In this document: piece after piece, positions 15,900-23,800 of the stretch
Numbering within the stretch: the first letter of the stretch is position 1
Layout of the letters: each line of letters begins with the position of its first letter
Origin: Nonomuraea basaltis
GTDB lineage: Bacteria; Actinomycetota; Actinomycetes; Streptosporangiales; Streptosporangiaceae
Reading direction: 5' to 3'
DNA: 57,014 bases
NCBI RefSeq assembly: GCF_005893125.1
Contig: NZ_VCJS01000073.1
Span: 1 to 57,014 of the forward strand
Translations under genes and position numbers: made by a program
The notes under the pieces: generated by a model
Told to the model about the DNA's origin: nothing
Database searches by the model: none
The model's input: the letters and a program-made list of their open reading frames with translations, nothing else

Positions 15900-18821
15900 G
15901 TGACCGTGCGGTTCGGCGTGCTCGGGCCGCTGCGGATCGACGGAGGGCAGGCGCCGGGACCGGCCAAGCACCGTACGCTGCTGGCCGCCCTCCTGCTGTC
16001 GGCCCCCGAGCGGGTGCCGGTCGAGCGGCTGATGTCCGTGGTCTGGGACGACCGGCCGCCGGCGTCCGCCGAGTCGGTGCTCAGGGTGTACGTCAGCGCG
16101 CTGCGCAAGCTGGTCGGCGGCATCCGTACGGTGCCCGGCGGCTACCTGATCGAGGTGGATCCTGACGACGTCGACTGCCACCGGTTCGAGCGGCTGGTCG
16201 CCGGGGCGCGGCAGGCGAGGGCCGCGGGGCAGGTGGCGGACGCGGCCGACGGGTTCAGGGCGGCGCTGGGGCTGTGGCGGGGGCAGGCGCTGGCCGACGT
16301 CGAGTCGTCGGTGCTGCGCAGGGCGCACGCCGTACCGCTGGAGGAGCTGCGCCTGACCGCGCTGGAGGAGCGCGTCGAGCTGGACCTTCGGCTGGGCAGG
16401 GGCACGGAGGTGGTCGGCGAGCTGCGGGCGCTGGTCGGCGCGCACCCGCTGCGGGAGCGGGCCTGGGTACGCCTCATCGAGGCCCTCCACCAGGCGGGAC
16501 GCCGGTCGGAGGCGCTCGGCGCCTACCAGGACGCGCGCCGGACGCTGGTCGAGGAGCTCGGCCTGGAGCCGGGCGCCGAACTGAACGCCGCCCAGCAGCG
16601 GGTGCTGAACGATGCCGATCGGCCGCCGCTGGAGGGCGCATCTCCATGGCCACCGGCCGGTGCCGATCCGCTGCGGGTGGACGGCGACCATCGGCGGATT
16701 GTGGCGGGCGGCGATGAGCTGCCGCCGGATATTTCAGACTTTGCCGGGCGGCGGCAGGTGCTCGACTGGATCCACAGGACCGCGCGCGAGCAGGCGTCGG
16801 CGGCCCCCGTACACCTGATCCTGCACGGCCCGCCCGGCTGCGGGAAGTCGGCCGTGGCCGTGCACGCCGCCACCGGGCTGGAACTGCCCGACGGCCGCCT
16901 CTACGCCTCGCTCGGCGCCAGGCCGCCCAGTGCCGTGCTCGAAGACCTGCTGCGCTCGCTGGGATGCCCGGACGGCGCGGTGCCGCCTGCGCTGGACGAC
17001 CGCGTGCGGCTCTACCGCAGCATGACGGCCCGCAGGCGGCTGCTCGTCGTGCTGGACGACGCCGCCGACGAGGCCCAGGTACGCCCCCTGCTGCCGACCG
17101 GGCCCGGCAGCCTCACCGTGGTGACCAGCAGGTCGTCGCTGCCTGGGCTGGAGGCGGCGCGGGCGTACGAGCTGGGAGTGCTCGACGAGGACGAGGCCGT
17201 GGCCATGCTCGCGGGCGTGGCCGGGCACGATCGGGTACGCGCCGAGCCCGAGCCCGCCCGCCGCATCGTCCGGCTCTGCGGCCACCTGCCCCTGGCCCTG
17301 CGCATCGCCGGATCCCGGCTGGCCAGGAAGCCGGGCTGGACGCTCGACCACCTGGCGGGCCGCCTCGGCGACGAGCGGCGCAGGCTCGACGAGCTCAGCG
17401 CGGGCGACCTGGCGGTACGCGGCAGCCTGGCGCTCGGCTACCGAGGCCTGCCCGACCCGGAACGCCGCCTGCTGCGCGAGCTGGGCGCCCTGTCCGCCCC
17501 CGACTTCGCCTCCTGGGTGCTCGACGCGGACCTGGAGCCGCTGGCGGAGGCCGGCCTGCTGCAGTCGCGCGGGCTGGACGAGGCCGGCCAGGAGCGGTAC
17601 GGGTGGCACGACCTGACCAGGCTCTACGCCATCGAACGGCTGGCCGGCGAGGACGGCGGTCCCGCGGCCGTGCTGGCGGCCAGGGCGGAGGCGATCCTGG
17701 AGCGTGCCCGGCAGGCCAGAGCCGCCCTCCTCCCCGCCGAGCCAGGCACCGGCCGCACCCAGGTCCACCTGCCCGAGAACGACCCGGCTCTCGAGACCGG
17801 GTGGCTGCGGCAGGAGGCGCGGTGGCTGAGCGCCGAGCGCCGGTTCCTGGTGGCGGCCGTCGGGGACCTCTACCGGGCGGATCTGCACGAGGCCGCCTGG
17901 CGGCTGGCGTTCTACCTGACGCCGCTGTTCGAGCTGGGCGCCCACCACGACGACTGGCACGCCACCACGGCGATCGGCCTGGACGCGGCCAGGGTGGCGG
18001 GCCACCGGCGCGGCGAGGCCCTCCTGCTACGTGGCCTGGCCGACCTGCACAGGGCGGAGGGCCGCATGGAGGCGGCCGAAGCGGCGCTGCGAGCGGCCCA
18101 GCCCTTGGTGGAAGGGCTGGAGCTGGCCAGGATCACGCTCAGGCTCGGCCTGGTCCAAGCCCGCTCCCGTCCCACGGAGGTGATGCCGGGTGACGGGCCT
18201 GCCGCTGGAGAGGGGGAGCGGTGGTCTCCGCGGGTGGCGCAGGCCGAGCAGGCCTTCGTACGGGCGCTCGGGGTCTTCGAGGAGGCCGGTGATCGGCGCG
18301 GCCGGGCGGATGCGCTGCGGGCGCTCGGCGCGCTGCGCCAGGACGAGGAGCGGCTGCGGGAGAGCCTGGCCGCCTACCAGGACCTGAGCGACCCTCGGGG
18401 CGAGGCGGAAGCACTGCTCGACCTGGCCAGGCTGCATCTCGGCGCCCGCCGTCACCCCCAGGCCCGCGACTGCGTGGAGCGCCGGCTGCGGATCAACCGC
18501 CGCCTCGGCGACCGCCTGCCCGAGGCGGCGGCGCTGCTCGTACTGGCCGAGGTCGCCGGGGCGGAGGGAGCCCCTGACGCCGCCGCGTCTGCCGCACGGG
18601 AGGCCCTGGAGACGTTCACCCAATACGGCGACCGCAGGAACGCCGGGCACGCCCTGTTGTCGCTCGCCCGGGCCGCACTCGACCTCGACGACCCCGATGG
18701 CGCGGTTGATGTGCTTATACGCGCTATGGGAGAGTTTGACGCCCTCGGCGACGATCAGGGCAGGGCCGCGGCCGAACGGCTCGTGCGGGAGGCCCGCGGG
18801 CGGCGTGGTCAACGCATATAG
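15900..18821 (+). CDS. AfsR/SARP-family regulator: OmpR HTH, BTAD, NB-ARC, TPR
   Basis: The 973-residue protein starts with an OmpR-like winged HTH and bacterial transcriptional-activation domain (about 1-235; RFGVLGPLRIDGG, WDDRPPASAESVLRVYVSAL). An NB-ARC/STAND ATPase follows (about 270-560), with P-loop HGPPGCGKSA, Walker B LLVVLDDAAD and the later GHLPLALRIAGSRL segment. TPR-like helices occupy about 640-960. This is the full AfsR architecture, used in actinomycetes to switch on specialised metabolism or morphological genes. GTG 15900 follows AAAGGTGG. No biosynthetic gene cluster is adjacent, so its targets are probably elsewhere. Confidence 0.9.
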   Translation: MTVRFGVLGPLRIDGGQAPGPAKHRTLLAALLLSAPERVPVERLMSVVWDDRPPASAESVLRVYVSALRKLVGGIRTVPGGYLIEVDPDDVDCHRFERLVAGARQARAAGQVADAADGFRAALGLWRGQALADVESSVLRRAHAVPLEELRLTALEERVELDLRLGRGTEVVGELRALVGAHPLRERAWVRLIEALHQAGRRSEALGAYQDARRTLVEELGLEPGAELNAAQQRVLNDADRPPLEGASPWPPAGADPLRVDGDHRRIVAGGDELPPDISDFAGRRQVLDWIHRTAREQASAAPVHLILHGPPGCGKSAVAVHAATGLELPDGRLYASLGARPPSAVLEDLLRSLGCPDGAVPPALDDRVRLYRSMTARRRLLVVLDDAADEAQVRPLLPTGPGSLTVVTSRSSLPGLEAARAYELGVLDEDEAVAMLAGVAGHDRVRAEPEPARRIVRLCGHLPLALRIAGSRLARKPGWTLDHLAGRLGDERRRLDELSAGDLAVRGSLALGYRGLPDPERRLLRELGALSAPDFASWVLDADLEPLAEAGLLQSRGLDEAGQERYGWHDLTRLYAIERLAGEDGGPAAVLAARAEAILERARQARAALLPAEPGTGRTQVHLPENDPALETGWLRQEARWLSAERRFLVAAVGDLYRADLHEAAWRLAFYLTPLFELGAHHDDWHATTAIGLDAARVAGHRRGEALLLRGLADLHRAEGRMEAAEAALRAAQPLVEGLELARITLRLGLVQARSRPTEVMPGDGPAAGEGERWSPRVAQAEQAFVRALGVFEEAGDRRGRADALRALGALRQDEERLRESLAAYQDLSDPRGEAEALLDLARLHLGARRHPQARDCVERRLRINRRLGDRLPEAAALLVLAEVAGAEGAPDAAASAAREALETFTQYGDRRNAGHALLSLARAALDLDDPDGAVDVLIRAMGEFDALGDDQGRAAAERLVREARGRRGQRI

Positions 18822-18894
18822 CGGACTATGCGGACCCTGAAGGTCGCCTACCTAGGGTGAGGGCCACATCCCCGACGACGAAGGTGATCACATC

Positions 18895-19482
18895 ATGCGA
18901 AAGACGATCGCGCTGGCTGCCGCGGCCGCCGCGCTGGCCGGCTGCGGCATGCTGCCGGGCCGGCAGGGCGGCGGCGGCGAGGAGAAGCAGTCGCAGGCCG
19001 TCACCGAGAAGCAGGCCACGCCCACCCGCGAGCCCGACCAGGAGCAGCAGACCGCAGCCCCGCAGCAGGGCCAGGTGATCGTCGGCCGCGAGACCAAGGT
19101 CGGAGCAGGCGACATGTTCGGCAAGGCCCGCGTCGAGATCACTGCGCTCAAGCGCCAGGGCAAGACCGTGAGCCTCAACTGGACGGTCACCGCGACCGAT
19201 GGCAAGGTCAACCTGCACAACGGCATGGGCAGCGGCCCGCTGGACTTCACGGTCTCGGCCGTCTCCCTGATCGACCCCGTCAACGCTAAGCGCTACCGGG
19301 TGGCCCGCAACGGCACGGGCCAGGACGCGGAGTGCGTCTGCTCCGGCACCCAGGGCCAGTTCCTGGAGTCGGGGGAGGCCTCCACGCTGTACGCGGTCTT
19401 CGCCGCCCCGCCCGCGGATGTCACGAAGGTCAACGTTGAGATGCCCATGATCGGCGTGTTCACCGATGTTCCGATCTCTTAG
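18895..19482 (+). CDS. Lipoprotein of unknown function
   Basis: The 195-residue protein has a short lipoprotein signal with lipobox LAGC (Cys at about residue 17). A low-complexity Gln/Glu/Pro linker (about 20-60) leads to a beta-rich domain (about 60-195) with VIVGRETKVGAGDMFGKARV and CVCSGT. The general layout, an immunoglobulin-like fold after a disordered tether, recalls DUF4352-type lipoproteins, though I cannot confirm that. It overlaps the next gene by 17 bp, so the lipoprotein and the OmpA-domain protein are probably translated together and may interact at the cell surface. Confidence 0.7.
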   Translation: MRKTIALAAAAAALAGCGMLPGRQGGGGEEKQSQAVTEKQATPTREPDQEQQTAAPQQGQVIVGRETKVGAGDMFGKARVEITALKRQGKTVSLNWTVTATDGKVNLHNGMGSGPLDFTVSAVSLIDPVNAKRYRVARNGTGQDAECVCSGTQGQFLESGEASTLYAVFAAPPADVTKVNVEMPMIGVFTDVPIS

Positions 19483-20008
19483 CGTCGCCGTGGCCCTCGT
19501 CCTGTCCCCGACCCCGGCGCCCAGCGTGCCGCCCGACGCCACCGGCACCGTCGAGGACCTGGTTCTGCCCGTCGAGGACATCATCGGCGAGATCGAGTCG
19601 ATGGACGGCACCGAGAGCGAGACCAAGCAGGGGCGCCAGGTGACGGTCGCGCTGACCAGCGACGTGCTGTTCCCGCTGGACAAGTGGCGGCTGACCGCCA
19701 AGGCCAGGAAGCGGCTCGAGCAGGTGGCCGAAAAGGTCAACGCCGAGGGCGCCGGCGGCGTGGTCAAGATCGAGGGGCATACCGACGATCAGGGGAGCGA
19801 CGGCTACAACGTCACGCTGTCGCGGCGGCGGGCGCAGGCCGTACAGGAGGCCATGCGCGGGCTGCTGACCGGCGCGGGCGTGACCCTCCAGGCGAGTGGG
19901 TACGGCGAGAGCCGGCCCAAGCTGCCCAACGTCGTCGACGGCAAGCCCGTGGAGAACAACCGGGCCAAGAACCGCCGCGTCGAGATCGTCTTCACGGCCA
20001 AGCAGTGA
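19466..20008 (+). CDS. Secreted OmpA-domain (peptidoglycan-binding) protein
   Basis: The 180-residue protein has a short signal peptide (MFRSLSVAVALVLSPTPAPS) and a C-terminal OmpA/MotB-like domain (about 65-180). The domain starts VALTSDVLFPLDKWRLTAKA and carries the diagnostic IEGHTDDQGSDGYNVTLSRR and the terminal NRAKNRRVEIVF. The Asp and Arg residues that grip the diaminopimelate peptide are present. In organisms without an outer membrane, such domains anchor proteins to peptidoglycan. The start overlaps the upstream lipoprotein gene by 17 bp. A hydrophobic start plus peptidoglycan binding suggests a cell-wall-attached factor. It converges with the HtrA-like gene 9 bp away. Confidence 0.8.
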   Translation: MFRSLSVAVALVLSPTPAPSVPPDATGTVEDLVLPVEDIIGEIESMDGTESETKQGRQVTVALTSDVLFPLDKWRLTAKARKRLEQVAEKVNAEGAGGVVKIEGHTDDQGSDGYNVTLSRRRAQAVQEAMRGLLTGAGVTLQASGYGESRPKLPNVVDGKPVENNRAKNRRVEIVFTAKQ

Positions 20009-20016
20009 CGCCCGCG

Positions 20017-21108
20017 TCAGTCGCCCGGCAACTGCCCCAGCGTCACGTTGATCGTCTCCTTGGTGCCGTCCTCGCGGATCACGCCGACCTTGGCCTGGTC
20101 GCCGGGCTTGAGGGTGGCGATGACCTCGGCCAGGTCGGCCATCGTCGGCGTCTTCTTGCCGTTGATCGAGACGATCACATCTCCGGCCCGGATCCCCGCC
20201 TTCCGCGCGCCTCCGCCCGCCTCGGCCCGGACCACCCCCACGCCGTTGGGCTCACCGTCGGAGCCGACGACCGTGCTGCCCCTGATGCCGAGCGCGGCCC
20301 GATGGCTGTTGGTGACCTTGCCGTCCCTGGCGATCTGGGTGGCGATGTCGATGGCCGTGTTGCTGGGGATCGCGAAGCCGATGCCGGGGGCGGCGCCTCC
20401 GCCCAGGTCGGGGTCCAGGGCGGCGAGCGTCGGGATGCCGATCACCTGGCCCGACAGGTCCACGAGCGCGCCGCCGCTGTTGCCCGGGTTGATCGCGGCG
20501 GACGTCTGGATGGCGCCGGCGATCGTGGCGCCGGGGGAGCCGGGGTTCTGCGGCTCGGTGACGGTACGGCCGAGGGCGGAGATGATCCCGTTGGTCACGC
20601 TGCCCGACAGCCCGAGCGGGTTGCCCATGGCGAGCACGATCTGCCCGACCCGCAGCTTCGACGAGTCCCCGAACCTGGCAGGCCGCAGCCCGTTCGGATC
20701 GTCCACCTTGATCACCGCGAGGTCGCCGGGGCTGAAGGACTTCACGAGCCTGGCCGGACGGGCGGTGCCGCCGGTGGCGATCGTGACCTCCATCTCGGTG
20801 GCCTCGCCGACCACGTGGGCGTTGGTGACGATGTGGCCCTCGGAGTCGAGGACGATGCCGGAGCCGAGCCCGACCTTGGTGGTGATCTGCACGATCGACG
20901 GCAGGACGTCCGCAATGACCTTCTCGTACGCGGCCTCGAGCGACTGCACCGGCGCGGCCGATCCCGGCGGCGAGGGGGACGGTGACGTTGGGGAGCCGGT
21001 CGGTGTGGCGGTGGGGGAGGCGATGCCGGTCGAGGTGAGAGGCCCGCAGCCGGCGATCAGCACGGCGGCGGCCACTCCCGCGACGATCTCCCTGGTGGGC
21101 TTTCTCAT
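20017..21108 (-). CDS. HtrA/DegP-type serine protease lipoprotein with PDZ domain
   Basis: The 363-residue protein has lipobox LIAGC (Cys21) and a Pro/Ser/Thr-rich linker (22-52). The trypsin-like domain has His98 (TNAHVV), Asp129 (GDLAVIKV) and Ser211 (NPGNSGGAL). A PDZ domain (about 265-363) includes ARKAGIRAGDVIVSINGK. It would degrade misfolded exported proteins at the membrane surface. The ATG at 21108 is preferred over a GTG at 21126 because it gives a clean lipoprotein signal; the GTG would start 1 bp after the preceding stop. It lies directly behind the acyl-CoA synthetase gene on the same strand and may be co-transcribed with it. Confidence 0.9.
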   Translation of the reverse strand: MRKPTREIVAGVAAAVLIAGCGPLTSTGIASPTATPTGSPTSPSPSPPGSAAPVQSLEAAYEKVIADVLPSIVQITTKVGLGSGIVLDSEGHIVTNAHVVGEATEMEVTIATGGTARPARLVKSFSPGDLAVIKVDDPNGLRPARFGDSSKLRVGQIVLAMGNPLGLSGSVTNGIISALGRTVTEPQNPGSPGATIAGAIQTSAAINPGNSGGALVDLSGQVIGIPTLAALDPDLGGGAAPGIGFAIPSNTAIDIATQIARDGKVTNSHRAALGIRGSTVVGSDGEPNGVGVVRAEAGGGARKAGIRAGDVIVSINGKKTPTMADLAEVIATLKPGDQAKVGVIREDGTKETINVTLGQLPGD

Positions 21109-21127
21109 GCGGAGCCCACTGCCCACC

Positions 21128-22567
21128 TCAGCCTGAAAGATACGCTTCCCGGACGTTCCGCCTGCTGAGCTTTCCCGTCGGGGTACGAGGCAACGCCTCG
21201 CGGTACTCGATCACGCGCGGCTGCTTCAGCTTGGCCAGCCGGGGCCCGCAGTGCCGCAGCAACTCGGCGGTCAGCTCGTCCCCGCCCGGCACCCCGGCCA
21301 CCGGCTGGACGAGCGCCACGACCTTGTGCCCCCACTCGAGGTCCGGCACGCCGATCACCGCCACGTCCGCGACCGACGGGTGTCCGAGCAGCACCGCCTC
21401 GACCTCGGCCGGATAGATGTTCACCCCGCCCGAGATGATCAGATCGGTCCGCCGGTCCAGCAGGAACAGGTAGCCGTCCGCGTCGAGGTAGCCGATGTCG
21501 CCCGGCGTGTAGTCGCGCCCGCGCATGGACGCCGCCGTCTTGTCCGGGTCCCCGTGGTACTCGAACCGGTTGATCCCGCCGATGTAGACCAGCCCGGGAT
21601 GCCCAGGGGGCACCTCCCGGCCGTCGTCATCGACGATCGTGAACGTCATCCCCTCCAGCGCCCTGCCGACCGTGCCCGGCCTGGCCAGCCACTCCTGCGA
21701 CGACACCATGGTGACCACGGCCGCCTCGGTGGAGCCGTAGTACTCCCACAGCACGGGCCCCAGCCAGTCGATCATCGCCTGCTTGGTGGCCGGCGGGCAG
21801 GGGGCCGCGCCGTGGTAGAGGTGGGTGAGGGACGAGAGGTCGTACGACTCCTTGTCCGGCACCGCCAGCAGCCGGTGGAACATCGTGGGCACCATGAACG
21901 CGTTCGTCACCCGGTGCCGCTCGATGAGCCGCAGCGTCCCGGCCGTGTCGAACCGCTCGGGCGCCACGATCGCGTGCCCGAGGTGCAGCGCCATCATGGC
22001 CTGCCCGTACGGCGCCGAGTGGTAGAGCTGCGAGCACACCAGATGCACTCCGCCGGGTGGCAGCCCGAAGTGCCGCCAGCTCTTACGCATCATGATCGGG
22101 TGCAGTTCCTCGGGCGTGAGGTCCAGCAGCCGCCGCCGCACCCCCTTGGGCCGCCCGGTGGTCCCGGAGGTGTAGAGCATCATCGACCCTGCCCGCCGGT
22201 GCTCGGGCGCGGTGGACGGCTGCCCGGCCACGAGCTCGGCCACCGTGAGGGCCGCCGGCGAGACCACGACCTCGGCCCGGCAGTCGGCGACGATGTAGTC
22301 GATCTCGTCGGTCGTGAAGTGCCAGCTGACGGGGACCAGGTACGCGCCGATCTGGTAGGTCGCGAGCATCATGGTGAGTGCGTCGAGCCCGTTCTTCAGC
22401 ACGGTCGCCACGCAGTCGCCGGGCCTTACTCCTCGCGCGGTCAGGCCGTTGGAGGCCTGGTTGACGCGGACCAGCAGTCCTCCGTAGTCGATGTGGCCGA
22501 TGCCCTCCTCGCCGAGAAGGGCGGGGCGTTCGGGGTCGTCGGCGGCGATTTCGTAGAATCCCCTCAT
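21128..22567 (-). CDS. Acyl-CoA synthetase (FadD family, AMP-forming)
   Basis: The 479-residue ANL-superfamily enzyme has the AMP-binding loop YTSGTTGRPKGVR, A5 motif YYGSTEA, A7-A8 GDIGYLDADGYLFLLDRRTD with LIISGGVNIYP, and the A10 lysine in PRTPTGKLSRR. It activates a carboxylic acid to its CoA thioester. It resembles short mycobacterial FadD4/FadD36-like proteins and the gene at 46036, but the substrate is not fixed by sequence. The ATG at 22567 is chosen over an upstream GTG or ATG (22606) because TATGGT, a good -10 element, lies 8 bp upstream, implying a leaderless mRNA. A 6+3+6 palindrome fills the promoter spacer, and a related one precedes the acyl-CoA dehydrogenase gene. Confidence 0.85.
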   Translation of the reverse strand: MRGFYEIAADDPERPALLGEEGIGHIDYGGLLVRVNQASNGLTARGVRPGDCVATVLKNGLDALTMMLATYQIGAYLVPVSWHFTTDEIDYIVADCRAEVVVSPAALTVAELVAGQPSTAPEHRRAGSMMLYTSGTTGRPKGVRRRLLDLTPEELHPIMMRKSWRHFGLPPGGVHLVCSQLYHSAPYGQAMMALHLGHAIVAPERFDTAGTLRLIERHRVTNAFMVPTMFHRLLAVPDKESYDLSSLTHLYHGAAPCPPATKQAMIDWLGPVLWEYYGSTEAAVVTMVSSQEWLARPGTVGRALEGMTFTIVDDDGREVPPGHPGLVYIGGINRFEYHGDPDKTAASMRGRDYTPGDIGYLDADGYLFLLDRRTDLIISGGVNIYPAEVEAVLLGHPSVADVAVIGVPDLEWGHKVVALVQPVAGVPGGDELTAELLRHCGPRLAKLKQPRVIEYREALPRTPTGKLSRRNVREAYLSG

Positions 22568-22575
22568 GTCCGCAG

Positions 22576-22596
22576 ACCATACAGAATTAGATTCTG
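22576..22596 (-). promoter_or_regulatory. Promoter -10 and operator palindrome of the acyl-CoA synthetase gene
   Basis: On the minus strand TATGGT (22581-22576) fits the TAnnnT -10 consensus, 8 bp from the ATG, as in leaderless actinobacterial genes. Directly upstream, 22582-22596 is a perfect 6+3+6 inverted repeat, CAGAAT-TAG-ATTCTG, placed between -10 and -35, where a repressor would exclude RNA polymerase. The repressor is probably TetR-like; this is inference. Confidence 0.55.
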
Positions 22597-22647
22597 CAGA
22601 GGCCATAGAGGAAATAACCCGCTCTGTGGTGACGTAATCTCAAGGCC

Positions 22648-23730
22648 ATGGCGGACGTCGGCGACCAGAAACCTTCATTTGATGCACCCACCACCCCGTT
22701 CCGCAAGATCGTCCTGCCCGCCGAGGAGACGGTCAAGATCCCCCGGCCGCCCGCGCCTGGCCCATCCGTCCCGATAAAGCAGCCATCGGAGCAGAAGCAG
22801 CCTCCGGCGAAGCAGCCGCCGCCCGTGCAGCCGCCGCCCGTGCAGCCGCCGCCCGTGCAGAAACCACCGGCGAAGCAGCCGCGCGTGCAGCAGTCGTCCG
22901 TGCCGCCGCCGCCCCTGCGGCAGCCACCGCCCGTATCACCGCCGCTGCCCCCGCTGCCGCCCAGACCCCCGGCGCGCGGCATCGGCGACATCCCGATCAA
23001 GGTCGTCTACCTGCTCGGCGCCATCATCGCCACCGTCCTGGCGGTCGTGCTGATCTTCGTGGTCTTCTCCGGCGACGTGCCCACGACCACCGAGCCGGGC
23101 GATGATGTCGTCCGCGTCGCCCCCGTGCCGACCACGGCCACCCCCGCGGCGCCGTCGCCCACGCCGACCGTCACGGAGAGCCCGATCGTGCTGCCGCCGG
23201 TGCCGGCGAGCAAGAAGTACGCGAACCTGCCCGGCAAGGCCTCCTTGGTCATCAGCACCATCACCGACAACGACACCGGGATCACCTACCCGCGGCTGGC
23301 CTCGCCGTGGAAGGCCAGGTCGTTCCCGCCGTACTCGATCGCGCAGCGGATCGGCACGGTGAAGATGCCCTTCACGGTGATCGCCTCGGCCAAGTTCCCC
23401 GCCGAGGTGCCGGCGCAGAGGCCCGACTCCAACGCCGACTACCGCGAGATCGCCATCGACGGCGTCCGCTGGTCGATGCGCACCCAGTACCCCAAGGGCG
23501 CCACCCTGGAGTGGACCGCCTCGCAGAAGATCCCGGTCGGCAAGGGCTGGACCCTCGGCTACAAGGTGACCTACACCAACGGTGGCAAGCAGGAGGTCGC
23601 CCAGGCCATGATGACGGTCATCGAGGTGGGCAGGACCAAGCCGACGATGCTCATGGCCTCGATCCCGGAGTCCAACAAGGCCCGCTGGCGCGATCTGAAC
23701 ACCCTGGTTCAGCAGGTTCGGCCGCTGTAG
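22648..23730 (+). CDS. Proline-rich single-pass membrane protein
   Basis: The 360-residue protein has a disordered, Pro/Gln/Lys-rich cytoplasmic N-terminus (about 1-110), with imperfect QPPPVQPPPVQ repeats and a short Thr-containing segment (DAPTTPFRKIV) that could be a kinase or FHA target. A transmembrane helix (about 117-141) is followed by a Thr/Pro-rich linker and an external domain of about 170 residues. That domain (about 190-360) has SLVISTITDNDTGITYPRLA and repeated Trp-containing strands and looks conserved, but I do not recognise it. The gene is divergent from the acyl-CoA synthetase (about 80 bp apart). A role at the cell wall is likely from the topology alone. Confidence 0.65.
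   Translation: MADVGDQKPSFDAPTTPFRKIVLPAEETVKIPRPPAPGPSVPIKQPSEQKQPPAKQPPPVQPPPVQPPPVQKPPAKQPRVQQSSVPPPPLRQPPPVSPPLPPLPPRPPARGIGDIPIKVVYLLGAIIATVLAVVLIFVVFSGDVPTTTEPGDDVVRVAPVPTTATPAAPSPTPTVTESPIVLPPVPASKKYANLPGKASLVISTITDNDTGITYPRLASPWKARSFPPYSIAQRIGTVKMPFTVIASAKFPAEVPAQRPDSNADYREIAIDGVRWSMRTQYPKGATLEWTASQKIPVGKGWTLGYKVTYTNGGKQEVAQAMMTVIEVGRTKPTMLMASIPESNKARWRDLNTLVQQVRPL
22813..22857 (+). repeat. Three tandem 15-bp units within the proline-rich gene
   Basis: CAGCCGCCGCCCGTG is repeated three times exactly and encodes QPPPV units. Exact tandem repeats of this kind change copy number by slippage, so the linker length may vary between strains. Confidence 0.85.
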
Positions 23731-23753
23731 GTCGCTAGGCCAGAAGCATCCTC

Positions 23754-23768
23754 TAGAATATGGTTCTG
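23754..23768 (+). promoter_or_regulatory. TAGAAT-ATG-GTTCTG operator/promoter of the FadE34-like gene
   Basis: The imperfect 6+3+6 inverted repeat has the same layout as the palindrome before the acyl-CoA synthetase gene at 22582-22596. Its left half, TAGAAT, also fits a -10 element. A leader of about 35 nt with GGAGGA at 23789-23794 then leads to the ATG at 23801. Control of both genes by one regulator is an inference. Confidence 0.5.
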
Positions 23769-23800
23769 GGCATGGACTTGGACCTGCTGGAGGATGAGCA

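Noticed and set aside
22813..22857. CRISPR-like or other structured repeat
   Set aside because: The three 15-bp units are contiguous, without spacers, and encode a Pro-Gln linker.
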